Positions 32,672-45,065 are shown, counted from the stretch's first letter. The stretch is DNA of 64,000 bases from Undaria pinnatifida (GCA_012845835.1 JABAKD010000005.1:159075-223074); one strand, 5' to 3'. Translations and numbers: made by a program. The notes: a model not told the origin generated them from the letters alone.

Positions 32672-33050
32672 ACCTGAATCGCGTGTCTCTTCACGCGGTG
32701 CCAATTGCCTCCCGCGGCATCTTGAGCCCAGCCTGTGCGGAAGTGGAACAACGAGGAGGCAAGCGCGCGCCGTGTTTGGACATCAAGTGCACGAAGGCTT
32801 ACAGGGTTTCGTGCCTAAGCACGGCGCTTGCCCACCATTGAATATTTCTGACTACATTGACCACCTTCCATTGACGCAAGGATTTACATATCTAAACAAC
32901 CTAAAGTACAGTTTGACATCCCTTGCTCTTGCAATGTTGGCTTGCTTGCCAAGCCTCTTGGTTAATGCAAGAGTGTGCAGTAAACCATCCACAGGGGCAC
33001 AGCCAAGAAACGAACCACCAAGCAAGGAAACGAGTAGAAAAAAATCTTGA
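32655..33050 (+). CDS. Unassigned 131-aa ORF
   Basis: Overlaps the end of the previous frame. It includes a moderately hydrophobic stretch (SLTSLALAMLACLPSLLVNA) that could be a membrane or secretion segment. There is no known motif. It ends shortly before the family C element. Confidence 0.2.
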   Translation: MGGSDKPESRVSSRGANCLPRHLEPSLCGSGTTRRQARAVFGHQVHEGLQGFVPKHGACPPLNISDYIDHLPLTQGFTYLNNLKYSLTSLALAMLACLPSLLVNARVCSKPSTGAQPRNEPPSKETSRKKS

Positions 33051-33127
33051 ACAAATTGTTATTTCGGGCCTCGTGGCGGGTGTGTGTGTGTGGGGGGCGG
33101 GTTGCCTTCCTTGGGCACCCTCGTGGC

Positions 33128-33600
33128 GATGATAAATATCACCAACAAGCCCGAGCGTAAACTACTGTGAGTTTGATCAAGGGCTGTACACGTGTGCGTG
33201 TTCTTCAAGACAAGCCGTGATGTCACCGACTGGCTTTTAGAGATGCTCGTTAAAACATATATGTGCCGTCAGGGGGGTTGCTCTCTACGGCTTCCCCCGA
33301 GATTAAACACCTTGGTCGCTGGATGGGGCAACACATGCTGTCTTGATTTTAGCCAGTTGTTTTTGCTAGAATGACAGAATCTATGTTGCATGATGCATAC
33401 CGCGAGCTCACCTCGTTTGTAACGGAGGTTAGTCTACTATTTTCGATACGTATTACCTGTGATTCTGTTTCGCCGCGCAATGAATGTATAATCTACCAGC
33501 GATACACAACTGCATAATAGTCTACTGCCACGCTCTTGAGGCACGTTGCCTACAATTATGAATATATGTGTCTACCATACGAGGACATTACATACGAATA
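33128..33600 (+). mobile_element. Family C repeat, leading part
   Basis: Matches the inverted 6.93-8.04 kb sequence: AGGGCTGTACACGTGTGCGT, TTCAAGACAAGCC, ACACCTTGGTCGCTGGATGG, CTACCAGCGATACACA, CTCTTGAGGCACG. It runs directly into the tandem array. A short frame is shared with the 7 kb copy (a TLVAGWG-containing stretch) but has a stop here. Confidence 0.7.
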
Positions 33601-35290
33601 GTAATCAAACGAATAACTCCGGGCGCCCAATGGCTGTACCATGTCGATAGAAAAAATTCGCCTACCCTGTGGAGTGACGGCGAGTGGGTGATGGTGGAGT
33701 CGCCCTGCCAAGTCATTCGACATAACCTACATTGCATGACACTATAGGGTTAGCAATTGATGCGGAAAGGGGTATATTGTCTCTACTCCCATAGTCTAGA
33801 TACATACTTACTGGGACATTGCCAACGAGTTACAGTTTAATTTTAAGAGTAATGCGTGGCGCGCAATGGCTATGGCACACCGTCGGCGAGAAACCCCGCT
33901 GAGTCGCATCCATCGCGTCCTCACAGGTGACGTGACAGAACACTATTTATCACACTTTAATGACACCGATGCAGGTGGGGATCTACTCCGTCTATGCATC
34001 CGTTCTGCATATACCTGCTGGAATAATGACCACGGGTTTCAGTCGTACGTGTAATACCTTGCGCGCAATGGGTTTACGACGATGGCAGCAAGCTTCGACC
34101 CTGAAGAGGCTCGGCAAGTGCGTGAGGGTGGAATCGCCCCCACAGGTCACTTGACAGAACTTACAGTGCATCACACTAACGGGTCACTGATGAATCTACT
34201 CTTTCTCTACTTTTATAATCTAGATACCTCCTGGAATATTATCCACGAAGTATGGTCGCACGAGTAATGCGTGGCGCGCAATCGCTATACCACGCCGCCA
34301 GCGAGCATTGCCGCCTAGGAGTCCCAGCGACCGCGTTAGCCTGGAGTCGCCATCGCAGGTCAAATGACACAGCCGGCATTGAATCACACTATATCATCAC
34401 TGATACAGACAGGGATGGACTCTTTCTCTATCCTGATCGGTGTACCTCCTGTAACGACATCTACGAATTATTGTCGTACGAGCAATGCCGGGGACTCCAT
34501 GGCTGTACCATGCCGCCAGCAACATTCGCTGCTGTGGAGCCGCGGCGAGTGCGCGAGGGTGGAGTTGCCTTCATTACTTATTTGTTGTAACCCACCGTGC
34601 ATCACACAACAGGGTCACTGATGCAGGTACGTATCAACTCTGTCTCTACCTCAAAATCTGGCTAAATATTGGGACAACATAATTATATTTCTTGAACGAG
34701 TAATGCCTTGCGCGCACCGGCTCGTGCCGCGAGCAAGGATCGCCGCTGCGGAGTCACGGCGAGCACGTGACGGTGGAGTCGCTGTCGCAGGAAACGTGGC
34801 AGGACCTACGCTGCAATAAAATATAAGGTCGCTGATGGAGGTGGGAATCTAGCCTGTCTCTACGTCTGTGAACAAGGTGCACACTGGAACATTACATACA
34901 GTTTTAGTTCTACGTATCATGCCTGGCGCGCAATGGCTGTTCGACGCCGCCAGCGAGAACGCCGTTTGTAGGCGCCGCGAGCGCACGAGGGCAGGGTCAC
35001 CGTCACAAGTACCTGGACAGAACCGTCACTGCATTACGCTATAGGATCGCTGATGCGGAGGTGGGTCTACTCTGTCTCTCTTTCGAAAATCCAGACACCT
35101 ACTGGAAAAGTACGCACGACTTATAGCCGGACGAGTAATACCTGGCGCGAAATTGTCATACTATACCGCCAGCGGGAGTCGCCGCGACGTATTCGCGCAG
35201 AGCGGATGACGGTGGAGTTGCCCTCGCAGGTCAATGTACAGAACCTACATTGAACCACACTATAGGGTCACTAATGGAGGTAGGCATGTT
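33600..35290. repeat. ~200-220 bp tandem array, seven to eight units
   Basis: GCGCGCAATGGCT-like starts occur at about 33861, 34062, 34274, 34490, 34708, 34927 and 35143, with a diverged unit before the first. Each unit continues with a GCCGCCAGCGAG-like run, GGTGGAGTCGCC, a (T)GACAGAAC..ACA..GCATCACAC segment, GGTCACTGATG..GTGG, CTACTCTGTCTCTAC and ATAATCTAGATACCTCCTGG. Units are 70-85 percent alike, so the array is old. A single inverted unit lies at 6.53-6.83 kb. Frames within it are not maintained between units. Confidence 0.9.
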
Positions 35291-36083
35291 ACATCAAATT
35301 CCCTGGGGTGGTCGAGGCAGATGCTGTCACGTCGATATTCTTGACGTGCATGCTTATATCCCCCACCTTCCTCCCACTTACCCCCTTGGTTTATGTTCAT
35401 GGCGACACCCCCATGTATATACTATGCGTGAGTTTTCCTCTCTGGTCATGACCGAGAGGAACGAATCACCTGGGGGTGGGTGGGTGGGCGGGGGCATTGT
35501 TTGAGGTCAATTGATCCGTAACGCGTACAATGCGACAAGGGCCCATATTTATCCGCGAGAGGGAACTAGCGGGATGGCCCGTGTTGCTATCATACGAACC
35601 GGCCACCTTCCCTGTGTCCGAAATCAGAGACGTTTGTGGAAAAGGATCTATTTTCCCCGACATACAAGCGACTCACGGCGAATGGCATGCACGCGTGCGT
35701 CCCGCCAGATATGGACATTGTAGACAAAGTGTTGCTCCCGATATAAGTAGTCACCACATGAGTAGGCGGGGGGGCACAACGCTCATACGCTGCCCCCTCC
35801 ACCCTCCGTACCGTGTACAGATTTTTCGTTGATTACCCATCTACCTCAAGAGCATAGGCTGCTCGACATATAAAATGACGGCATCATCAAAGTTACCTTG
35901 ACGGGGACGGGGAAGTGTGCGGAGTACCTAGCGAACGTAGCTGTTTGAAGAGTCAATACTTGGAGATCGCGGTGGAGTCACGACGGACGTGGAAGCTCGA
36001 AGTTGGAGTCACTTTTCCTTTTGGGTTGGCTGCCAGTCGAAACAACGAACACTACACTGTAATTTACACATGATCCCAGAGAG
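35291..36083. other. No supported gene
   Basis: G-rich stretch GGGTGGGTGGGTGGGCGGGG at about 35473 could form a quadruplex. Frames (35511-35832) lack motifs. Confidence 0.4.
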
Positions 36084-36398
36084 TCATGGTGCAGTTGTAT
36101 AAATCATAGTGCATCGGGTACCTATAGATATCCGGGCACGCAACGGCTGTACCGTGACTCCAGCGACCAATCTTTGCACGTGAATGGCAACCGGAGCAGC
36201 GTCAACATGCACTAATGGCAGATGAGGCTGCTCAAGAGTTGACTCATCCTCTTTCTGCCTCTTTTTTTCTTTCAAGGGAAGAAAAAAACGAACAGAGGCA
36301 CATGTACATCTTCCTCTACAGTCGGGGTGGGCATGTGGTCTTGGGAGCATGATTATTGACAGAAACGCGAAACTAGCAAAGGCAAGGACAACCTTCAT
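36084..36398 (-). CDS. Possible small secreted protein, 104 aa
   Basis: Starting at the ATG whose complement is at 36396-36398, the product begins MKVVLAFASFAFLSIIMLPR: a Lys n-region and a ~15-residue hydrophobic core, then a polar PHA-HP boundary fitting a signal-peptidase site. HPDCRGRCTC follows, three close Cys, then a Lys/Glu-rich and a Val-rich part. The frame remains open 50 codons upstream, but the signal peptide favours this start. It may be a first exon. No homologue is known to me. Confidence 0.3.
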   Translation of the reverse strand: MKVVLAFASFAFLSIIMLPRPHAHPDCRGRCTCASVRFFLPLKEKKRQKEDESTLEQPHLPLVHVDAAPVAIHVQRLVAGVTVQPLRARISIGTRCTMIYTTAP

Positions 36399-36548
36399 CC
36401 TCCTCACTTGTGCGTGACGGTTGAATTGTGCCACCACGTGGGAGGAATTTTTATGTTTGCCAAGCCGACGACGATAGACACCACCGTGGACACTCGGGGG
36501 GCGAGTACTCGAGGGTCGAGTAACCCTCCATCTTGAATGTTGCTCCAA

Positions 36549-39189
36549 CGAACAATTTCTCTGTTGGGGTCTATTTAGGCGACATACGAGAGGAAACGTA
36601 GCTCACAAGCACTGTCCGTGTGCGTCTGAGATACGCACCTAATGCGCTCCGCGGCTGCTGGAGAGTGGTACCCCGTTAGCAGTCGATAGTGCGTCGTTGC
36701 TCTTTCTATCATCGACGCAGAGCTACGTCACTATTCAGGTTCAGCCAGGGCTCTACGCTGAAGACAACTACTTCTTGTTCTCACGTTTGGAGCCGTTGTG
36801 CTGTCTAAGCCCATTGTTTTATCTAATATTGCGAATAGACCGAGTCCCATGGGTGCCCTGTTAGGCACATGTTTCTATTAATTATAGTAGACAGTCGCAA
36901 AGTGTAGGCGTGGGGCTAGGGATCTGTCCTCAGAGTTGACTTTTAGGGATTGATCAAAATGAATCAAACCAAACAAGCTGCTAGGAAGGTACCACAGTGA
37001 TACAGCAGAACCCTAACCCAAGAATGCCGTACGTAGTGCCTCGTGATGAGTCTATTCTACTTTACCTGATTCCCGAATCAATGTTGTACGGGAGTGAAAT
37101 TTCTCTGCTCCGGGGCACACAGTGTCGTTGGCTTGTTCGGCCTGTCACAGAATAACTAGGACAGAGCAGTACCGGTCCTGTGGTGGCCATTACTACAGCA
37201 CAACATGTCGTGTACTAGGGGAAGCACGACGGTGCTTCGTCGCCTCACTCGGTCTTGCTCTATGATGGTTTCTTTCCTATTTTAGATATGATCACGCATG
37301 TGGAGACCACGTCATGATCAACATTACGCGGGCGCGGGGAGGAGGGGAGTAACTCCCCCTCCTTCACCCCTGGAACGCGGTGTTTGATCCCTCCCCCCCC
37401 GCCCCCTCCTCCAGCCCCCCGTTCCCCCGTCTGCTTCATTGGGACACGCATCCACTCTTGGGATGAGATGCCATAGGCAACAAAGAGTGCCATAAAGCAC
37501 GACCTGGCGGGGCCCGAGGACGACGACCCTACGTGAGGGAAATGAGACATTTGGAGGGAGAAGGTGTACGGACCCCGCGCGTGGCAAAGATGATGGACAT
37601 GCCATGAGCCGAAGAACTCCCACAACCGACCCATTTGAACTGGGGGCGGCGGGTCAAACAGATGACTGCTGTGCAGGGCAAATAATAGGCAGCTACGGGT
37701 TCAAGATTACTGAAAAACCATCGTACCTGCGAGCAATAGGTACTCTTCGAGCGGCGGCCAAGGTAGATGGATAGATGCCGATCATATTGGCGAATAGATT
37801 GACTAAGCACGCTTACGATCTGCGTCGTGGAGTACAATTCGCAGAGGCTGGGGAATGCCGGGCGTGCAGAGGTTGAACGAGTAAGAAATTCGCAAGGCCT
37901 GGACATTGACAAAGTTTGCCGTTAGGTCTCGCCTGCCAGGTAACCTGTTGAAGATACATTGGTATGCATGCCCGATTTGCAAGTCCTTACCGCATATATT
38001 TCAGAATGTAGGAGTGGAGCTGCGGTCACGACCCCCTTTGTCCGGTGTGCGCTCAGCATGTCTGTGAGTGTGTGCGTTGGGGGGAGGGGGGTCGTGCTAT
38101 CACGGAGGCAACATATGTTATTTTTTTCTTTTGGTCTATTGTCCTAGGTTGACGGTGCCCCTTAATCCAATAGCGTTGGAATGACACCACTAGTGTTTTA
38201 GTGTTTTAAGGTTTTAGTGTTTTACGACACCATTGATGGCGTAAGCAGACCATGCGTTATACATGGGGTTGCCTTTTGAACTCCTAAATATGATGGGTTG
38301 AGTTTAGGGTAAGTTGAAGAGCTCCTCGTTGAAGGATTTTCGATACATATATAGCGCATGCCAACCATATCATGCGTTTGGGGAGGGGGGGGTCTGTGTA
38401 AACGTGTGATTGTGCGTGTCTACGGCCCCACGATACGGTGGTGACTAATCTCCTCTACGCCTTTCTACCGATTACGTTCAGTATGCTTTTCATTGGGGTG
38501 AAAGCCTCACCCCGTAATGGAATCTGGAAGTGAAGATGCCGAGGCTCGGTTTGCTTCTGAGTTATGGCATGCTTACAACATAAGACGAGAGGATCGCCGC
38601 CGACTCGGGTGTGGCGCACCTGGTACACGACATTATACAGAGTAGGGCGGCGTTTATTTCACTCGAATAGCTCACAGTGGGATTCTTGCCGACGGCAACG
38701 GGCCGAGGTGATAAACGCCCGTTCTAAGGGAAACAGGGGTCACCAGGTACATGTTGTACGCGTACGCGTGGGGATGCGGAACAAGGTTTGCGGTTCTAAA
38801 AGGTCGGTTAGGATGGACGCTTGTAAACGCTGTCCGCATAGTGCAGTAGGTGTCACGCTTCTCGGGGTCTTCCAGATGAAGCCCGCCTCTCCTCGTGACT
38901 TCTAGCAAGTCGTTAAGAGCGGCAGGGTACGGACATGATCTGCGAGCAAATGTGGACGTTAGTTTCAAAATCACGCCGCGGTCGCGATAAGCACACCCTG
39001 CTCTCGTTTCGAATCGGGGGAGCGACAATACCCGTAGCGCGAGAACGCATGTAGAATCAGTGCTTTAGAGAAGAGGGTGGTGGGGGCCCAACACGTGCAA
39101 GGCCTCTACGCACATTATGGTAAAATGTTCGGTAAGGGTGTAACGTAAGCTACTCGTGGCAAGCCTTGGGCAATTTGAACCACTGGAGT
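36549..39189. other. No supported gene
   Basis: Frames up to 127 codons (37529-37912 -, 38564-38905 +) without motifs. The simple repeat TTTTAGTGTTTTA(A/C) occurs at 38194-38226. C-rich 37380-37420 and G-rich 38075-38090 stretches are present. 37256-37640 has a weakly Cys-rich minus frame, judged chance. Confidence 0.4.
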
Positions 39190-39965
39190 AAAGTATAGCC
39201 GGGGTACGGCAACAGTAGTCTCAGACTACCTCGGAGTTGGAGTAGTCAAATGGGACCGTCCCATTCGAAGGAGTGTTTACCCGAGACGGTACTAGTTAGG
39301 AATCCGGCCGGTATTATTTTATCGAGAAAGAGAGGTGGCGTATGTATGAGCGAGATACATACGAGATCGCAGGAGGCTGCGATGGGTTTCTCTGGATAAA
39401 GGAGAGAAATTTGTATCCCCACGACCCTAAAAACAACGATGACAACCTAACACGAAAGCTAACCAACAACGGGTAGCATTTTTCTGCACGCAACAAAACA
39501 AAGCAACAGAAACAGCGATGTGTGTCGTGTTTGACAGAGAGAATGCAGCATGTCTGTGTGGGAAATCAAGGCCCCACGGGACTGTAGAAAAACGGTAGAC
39601 GAGCCGCGCAGGACCAGACTTGGTGCAGCTCGGCGCGTGCAGGCTTCAAAGAGCGCGCTTAACGCAAGTGAGTTGCAACTCTTTCGAAAATCTTGTGCAG
39701 CCATGACACGAGGTAGTCCCTGGAATGGCCAGCGAAGTGAGGCATTTCAGCACTTCATTTCCCACCCGCCTGCCCCTAGGTTTTCTTTCGAATGAGCTGA
39801 GGGGGTGGTACGCGTAGCCCGCATTCCGTACATTGATATATTTATGGTATTGCTTATATTTGCTTTGAGTTAGATCGGAAGAGTCCAGTGGTACGGTGCC
39901 ATTCGGAGGATTGGTCACTCGAGACGACTGTAAGTGGTACTAGTTGGGAACCCGGCTGGCATTTT
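39190..39965 (-). mobile_element. Family B element, inverted compact copy
   Basis: On the minus strand it starts GCCGGGTTCCCAACTAGTAC (39955) with a GTCTCGAGTGACC block, and ends with a related direct repeat (GCCGGATTCCTAACTAGTAC, 39311 downward) plus GAGGTAGTCTGAGACTACTG and TACCCCGGCTATA. The interior has GCACGCGCCGAGCTGCACC and CTGTTGCTTTGTTTTGTTGC. Compared with 5205-6185 it lacks the 142 bp duplication. Confidence 0.75.
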
Positions 39966-41869
39966 TGGGGGTGCTGTTAAGGAGACGTCCCTGACCAGAG
40001 ATGCGGGACTGTTGTGCGGACCCCTGCTGAGCGTTTTGATTGGGGTCCACGTCATCGGGCGTGATCGTGCGGCCCCTGCCGAACAGGTAGCGGCGGCGAT
40101 GTCCGGTGTTCTGGCTGGCGACGGCGGCCCCGGACACGATCGCGTGGGCCTTACTATTAGGGAGTGACTTTTGTGTCGATCGCTGGCGGAGCAAAAACGA
40201 CGCCAACAGCTACCCGAAGAACGCACGGGTTCCGGGGACACGTGCTTGAGGCTCTGGCCGGCGACGAGAGTGTTGCGCGCGACCGTGCGGCATTTGGTTG
40301 TTGAATCGGCAATCGTATGCCTGTACCAGCAATATCCGGCACCTCCATGTCTTGGGTACGAAAACAACCGAAAATTGTCACCGCAGGTTTAGTGTAATCG
40401 TCAAACGGTTAGAGAGCTAACCACACAAATCCTCTGTCCTACCAGATGTAAATAGAACAGTAGAACCATGATACGAGATGACAACATCATAACTCCCCCC
40501 CCATGATTTTGTTACTTACAGTCAAGCACCTCAAGCAAGATACTCCAGCAAATTTGGAACCGTGGTAGACAGGGTTCGATAATGACGTGGTGGAAAATAA
40601 GACTAGGGACTAGCTTTGAGTGAGCCACAACGGCCCCAAGTTGGTCTCCGTGCTCTCCGACATACCAGGCAGGACAGAGGAGCACAACATAAAGCAACAC
40701 GAGGGACCATTATCCACCACCAATGCAGTGGACCATACTCTAAAAAATAGCGTGGATGTTTCCCAGTATCAAACGGGAACGATTTTCGGCCCCATTCTGT
40801 TGCCCATCCAACCGACTGGTGATACTGCTTGTGCTACTTTGCTCTTCTCTCTTGTGCTTCTTGTCTCCCATTGCTTCCACGACCCCCCTCCCCAACCGTA
40901 CCACGACCACTTGTATCGGCATACTAGCATCACCGTAACCCCTATCGATTTCACCGGGTCGAGCGAGCATTGATTACCTCTTGTGGCCCAAGCTGGCCGG
41001 CCGTCCACAGCTGCCTACACCACCCATGGCCTAATACTGTACTGGTATGTCATCGCCCACACCACCTCCGGCCCAGTGTTGTATGTAACATCCCTCACCA
41101 CCATCGGCCCCAAATTGTGCTCGGCTGCCCACACCAGCCCCGGCTCATGACGTTGCTGCTGCTGCTCCGTAGGTTTCGGCGGCGGCACACCCGGCACCTT
41201 CCCCCGACATCACACTATATTTGCCTCAGCGTCGGCTGCTTCCCAACCCATTGGCTCGCCATCAATATTCGCTCTTACAGCGTCAATTTCTCGTTGATCT
41301 CTTTAAACGAAAGCCGAAGCAGCTAACCCCCCTCTGGAATTGCAGCACACCTCCAGCAGCTCCGGGCCCCCGGCGGGTCGACACGATAATCGGCTTGTTC
41401 AAAACTGCTGTAGTGACGTGAACTGTAATATCTCGAGGGTTGACCCGATGCCGCAGGCAAAAGGGTAGTATAAGCAATATATGGTGTCACCATCAAACCA
41501 CACACGTGCGTATCGTAATTTTTCCTCTCGGATCTTCGCAAATTTTAGGCGAGAAGACTCTACACCGCGGCATCGTACATATACGAGTGAGCCGTACCTT
41601 GTTGTCAGAGACTCCGTTCGACCGTACGTACGGACGGTGTTACTGGTTTTTATTCTTCTTCACACGCTTTTTCTTTCCAGTATTTGGACAAGCCGTGGTC
41701 AAAGGTGTCGTCCCTTCTTCCCCCCCGGTTCTTGCCTTCAACTTTTATCGTGCATAGGGTTCAGCATTCACACTGATCGTCGATTTTTCATCGAGTGTTG
41801 CTAGCTCACGCTTTCGCGCTTTCCGCAAATCAATTTGTGCACAAGAAAAAGTCCCAACGAGTTTATACG
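39966..41869. other. No firm gene; several open frames
   Basis: Frames at 39934-40167 (+), 40620-40973 (+) and 39915-40367 (-) have no recognised motif. 41000-41150 carries a degenerate ~36 bp repeat with CACACCACC..GGCCCA(G/A) starts. A short (GCT)n run lies at 41150-41166. Confidence 0.4.
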
Positions 41870-41952
41870 AGTATGCACTCAACGGGGCTCGAACTCACGA
41901 CACTGACTTATACCAGGCTCGAGGATAACCGGGTACACCACCGGGGCGACCG
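41870..41952 (-). mobile_element. tRNA-derived SINE-like repeat
   Basis: The minus strand starts GTCGCCCCGGTGGTGTACCC. A B-box-like GAGTTCGAGCC (complement at 41886-41896) follows about 50 bases later. The same 14-base head, GTCGCCCCGGTGGT, begins the tRNA-like repeat at 49530. There is no clean cloverleaf, so I call it tRNA-derived rather than a tRNA. Confidence 0.55.
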
Positions 41953-43119
41953 ACTGGATCTAACCCCCGGGTCGTGTATAGGCATCAGAGACTGCCTCCG
42001 CAAGCACGTCATCTATCTCAAACCTATAAATATATAAAAAATGGTTCCCCGTATAACAACGCGAAAAAACACAATGAATTCCCGTCAACCAGTATCTGAA
42101 ACCGTAGTATCAAGAACAGGAAAGGGATGGAGAAAAACAGCGCAGGTGGGGGGAAGAGGTTCCCAGGAAAGCACCAATACTAATGGCCGTTTGCAGGGTC
42201 AAGTGAAATAATGTATAGCGTTTTATTGGTTCTTGCCTGGTCGTCCTGGGCATCCCCCACCCCCATGCTTTGCTTTTGCAACTTTATTTCATGTAGTTCG
42301 GTTCCATTTCATTTGGTTGTAGACCAATCTGTCGTGACTTCATTCTTTCTTTCTTGCCCTTCTTCATTTTCTTCCTTGCACGGGTTCTGGTGCGCTGGCC
42401 TCCACGTGGTTTGCCCTCGGATTAACTTCGTTCGGCCTTGCAAAACCAAGCCACCTGTGTTCGCAATGAGCAATGTCTTCCTACTCGGTGATCATAGAGC
42501 TCGTCGCCATAAGCGGAAGCATCGGCGCTAACGCTGGTTGTTATGTCGAATACAGAACAGATGCGTGGAAATTATGTTCAATATGAATAGAACACACTGC
42601 AATTCCACTTGCAACACTTGAACACAATGATATACCTGGTATATCACACACCACGACAAACGTTCGAGTGTGTGTTCTTCCAACCATCTTACGCACACTC
42701 TGCAACCACACAGAACAACACCAGTACGACACTCGCCCACTGGACCATGGTGTGTCTCCCTCCTGTCCGTTGTATTGGTGTTATGACGACACGGACACCT
42801 TCCGAGTCCGTAATGGAGATCGTGTCTGAAAGCGATGGTCGCTTTCAAGAAACCCTCGTCAAAATCGAGACGAGTCCAAATAATATAGCGATACTGGGTC
42901 TTGATCGTACTGACTTTCGAAGGTTTTCGCTACCACCGGAATGTCGGTTGAACGAAAGGACATTCCTAGGGTTAGGAATACACTTACTCTTATATTCCGA
43001 CGCCTCCTACTCTTTTTTCCAGAAAACTTCTCAAACAAAGTACAGGCGATCGCGGTCGTTTTGGACTGCATTTAGATTCATCCCACCGTAGGGGTTGCAG
43101 TTGCATGATTGCGCCAAAA
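41953..43119. other. No firm gene
   Basis: Frames at 42211-42531 (+, 106 aa, hydrophobic start) and 42609-43091 (+, 160 aa, with a protein-like middle EIVSESDGRFQETLVKIETS) are unassigned. The latter is the better coding candidate in this stretch, but no family is recognised. Confidence 0.3.
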
Positions 43120-43297
43120 AGTCCCTGGGCGATTGAGTTCCTCATGTGAGGAACTGCCGGTCCATGAAGAAATTTCACGAGTACATTATATTTTTTAGAC
43201 TAAGGTATAGAAGCTTGGTCTGGTTGTGCGAACGAATGCCTTCGAAGTCATTTTTCGGGTGAGATATTGAGTTCCTCATGTGAGGAGCTCAGGGACT
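43120..43297 (+). mobile_element. Small MITE with palindromic ends
   Basis: 178 bp. It starts AGTCCCTG and ends CAGGGACT. Each end carries a near-perfect palindrome: GAGTTCCTCATGTGAGGAAC (43135) and GAGTTCCTCATGTGAGGAGC (43269). A 7-base insertion separates them in the left end. A diverged copy lies at 23593-23796. No coding. Confidence 0.7.
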
Positions 43298-44433
43298 GAT
43301 CTGACGATGCTGCAAGTCTACCGTGGGATGGCTCTTTAGGTTATTGTTTGTTGAGTGCGCTGTTCTTTGTGCACGCTGGTGTAGGAAGTGCAAGGTTTTT
43401 ATGGGGTGTAGTAATACACTATTGGTGCGAAGAGGCGATGACATTCTCGATATTGTCTCTCTGTTAAAAAATCATTATTACCGAACCCATAACGCAATCC
43501 TGATCCCCAGGTATCGCCGAAAACGAATAACCAATTCGAGTACGCGCCCCAGCACCGTTACGAGCAGTGCTGCCCGATTTCGTGATACAGTCATTTGGGC
43601 GACCCGTTGAACGTTCAGTCGTTAGACCGAGCGGGTGAAATTGCACATGGCAATTATTTGTCACCTGTTAACTCAAGCAACTATAGCGTGTAGAAACCCC
43701 TTCTTTGGCGGAGGCAGCATTTTGGCATCCTAAAAATTGGACTGTAACTGCAAGCCACACGATTATAGGTCGCGCGTACACATTGACGGCCACCGGTAGA
43801 ATCAGGTGCCGATCCTATCGGATGTCAATACCCTAATTTAACCTCACAAAGTTGGGAAGCGGGCTCATGGTGTGGGGAAATATGAGGGTCGATCGGTCTA
43901 ATCAGGGCGTTTGTCTACTGGGTCTTGGTCCGACAACGAATTTCACCTTTAAACACGAAAACCCTGACGCAATAATATAGCGCTGCAGCTTGAAGGTTGA
44001 AGCAAAGTCTCGCCGTTTTCCTAAATGAATTTTCTTCCTTGGGGAGGCACATTTAGACGACCGTCATAAACACACAAAACATGTCCTAAACCTCGTACTA
44101 GCCCGTTCTTAACGGGCGCGAGACGGTTTGGATCACTTCTCCGGGTTGGGATTCACCAAACGCATCAGCGTATGTTTTCAACGGCACCAACACATTCAGG
44201 TCAGCTGCACATTACATTGCCATTACGTTATCGAGATCCCTGTTCGTATGATATTTACTCTGAGCCGTTTAATCCGCCTCTTCCTTTTCATGTTTGTTCT
44301 AACAGGATGGCCGCACTCTTTTAGTCCAACCGACCGAACACATGTCTGCCCTCTGCGTAGTAAAAGGTAACGTTACATCCCATCTTGTGACATGTAAAAT
44401 GTCCAACGGAGCAACGCGATTGCTGTCTCCACC
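43298..44433. other. No supported gene
   Basis: Short frames only (43323-43610 +, 44128-44370 +). Nothing repeats elsewhere in the window as far as I could see. Confidence 0.4.
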
Positions 44434-44709
44434 AAGGGCGCACAAAAAACAAAAATCGACACCTACGTACCAAAACGTTTTTTTCGCCCATCCACAGGGG
44501 GGGGGATACGAAGACCCCATCCCCCCCATTACGCCACATAACTTCATTTGCAAAGAACCCCCATTCCAAATCCTATATCATTAAGGGGCAGGGGCGGTAC
44601 TATAGAGCAGACACGCAGCCCCCTGGTCGCACTACTGCAGCCTGCGTATCAGCTACGCACTGCGCAGAGCAACGGAGAAAAAGGGAGAGAGCAAGAGAGA
44701 ATGGTCACA

Positions 44710-45065
44710 ATGAGCTCAGCCTCCACCGTGAAGGGACCCCTGCTGCAAACCTCCTTCGACAAGGCAGCTTCGTTACAAAGCGTCTGAGGAAAGCCAGCCG
44801 ATGGCGAGGACTTCATCTGCTGCCGCGGAGCCAATTTCGGTGATGATTCAGGAATGGACGAGGGCCAGGCCATTGAGCATGAGTGCTCGGCACAGCACAG
44901 ACAGTGAGTGGAGAGGCATGAGGGCTGTAGTGTGATATTGGAGGGTATCGTGTACCTCGCAGCAGCAGCAGCAGCAGCGGCAAGCACTGACGGGAAAGAC
45001 AAAACTCTCGTTTATCATATATACATGTATGTGAAAGTGCTCACCATCGAGCAGTGTGTTTAGTG
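44710..45065 (+). pseudogene. Pseudogene of the 31070 Cys/His-rich protein
   Basis: Aligned to the 129-aa frame from ATG 44710. TGA at 44785-44787 stops it after 25 codons (LQSV-stop-GKP), and a second TGA follows AQHRQ. The conserved residues between (DGEDFICC, NF, SGMDEGQAIEHE) remain readable. Confidence 0.6.

Noticed and set aside
33866-34682. Several open frames in the tandem array
   Set aside because: Frames and products are not conserved between units of the same array, so they are chance.
37260-37912. Two overlapping minus-strand ORFs of ~125 aa
   Set aside because: No motif, C-rich composition, mutually overlapping, and no conserved repeat or splice pattern to support either.
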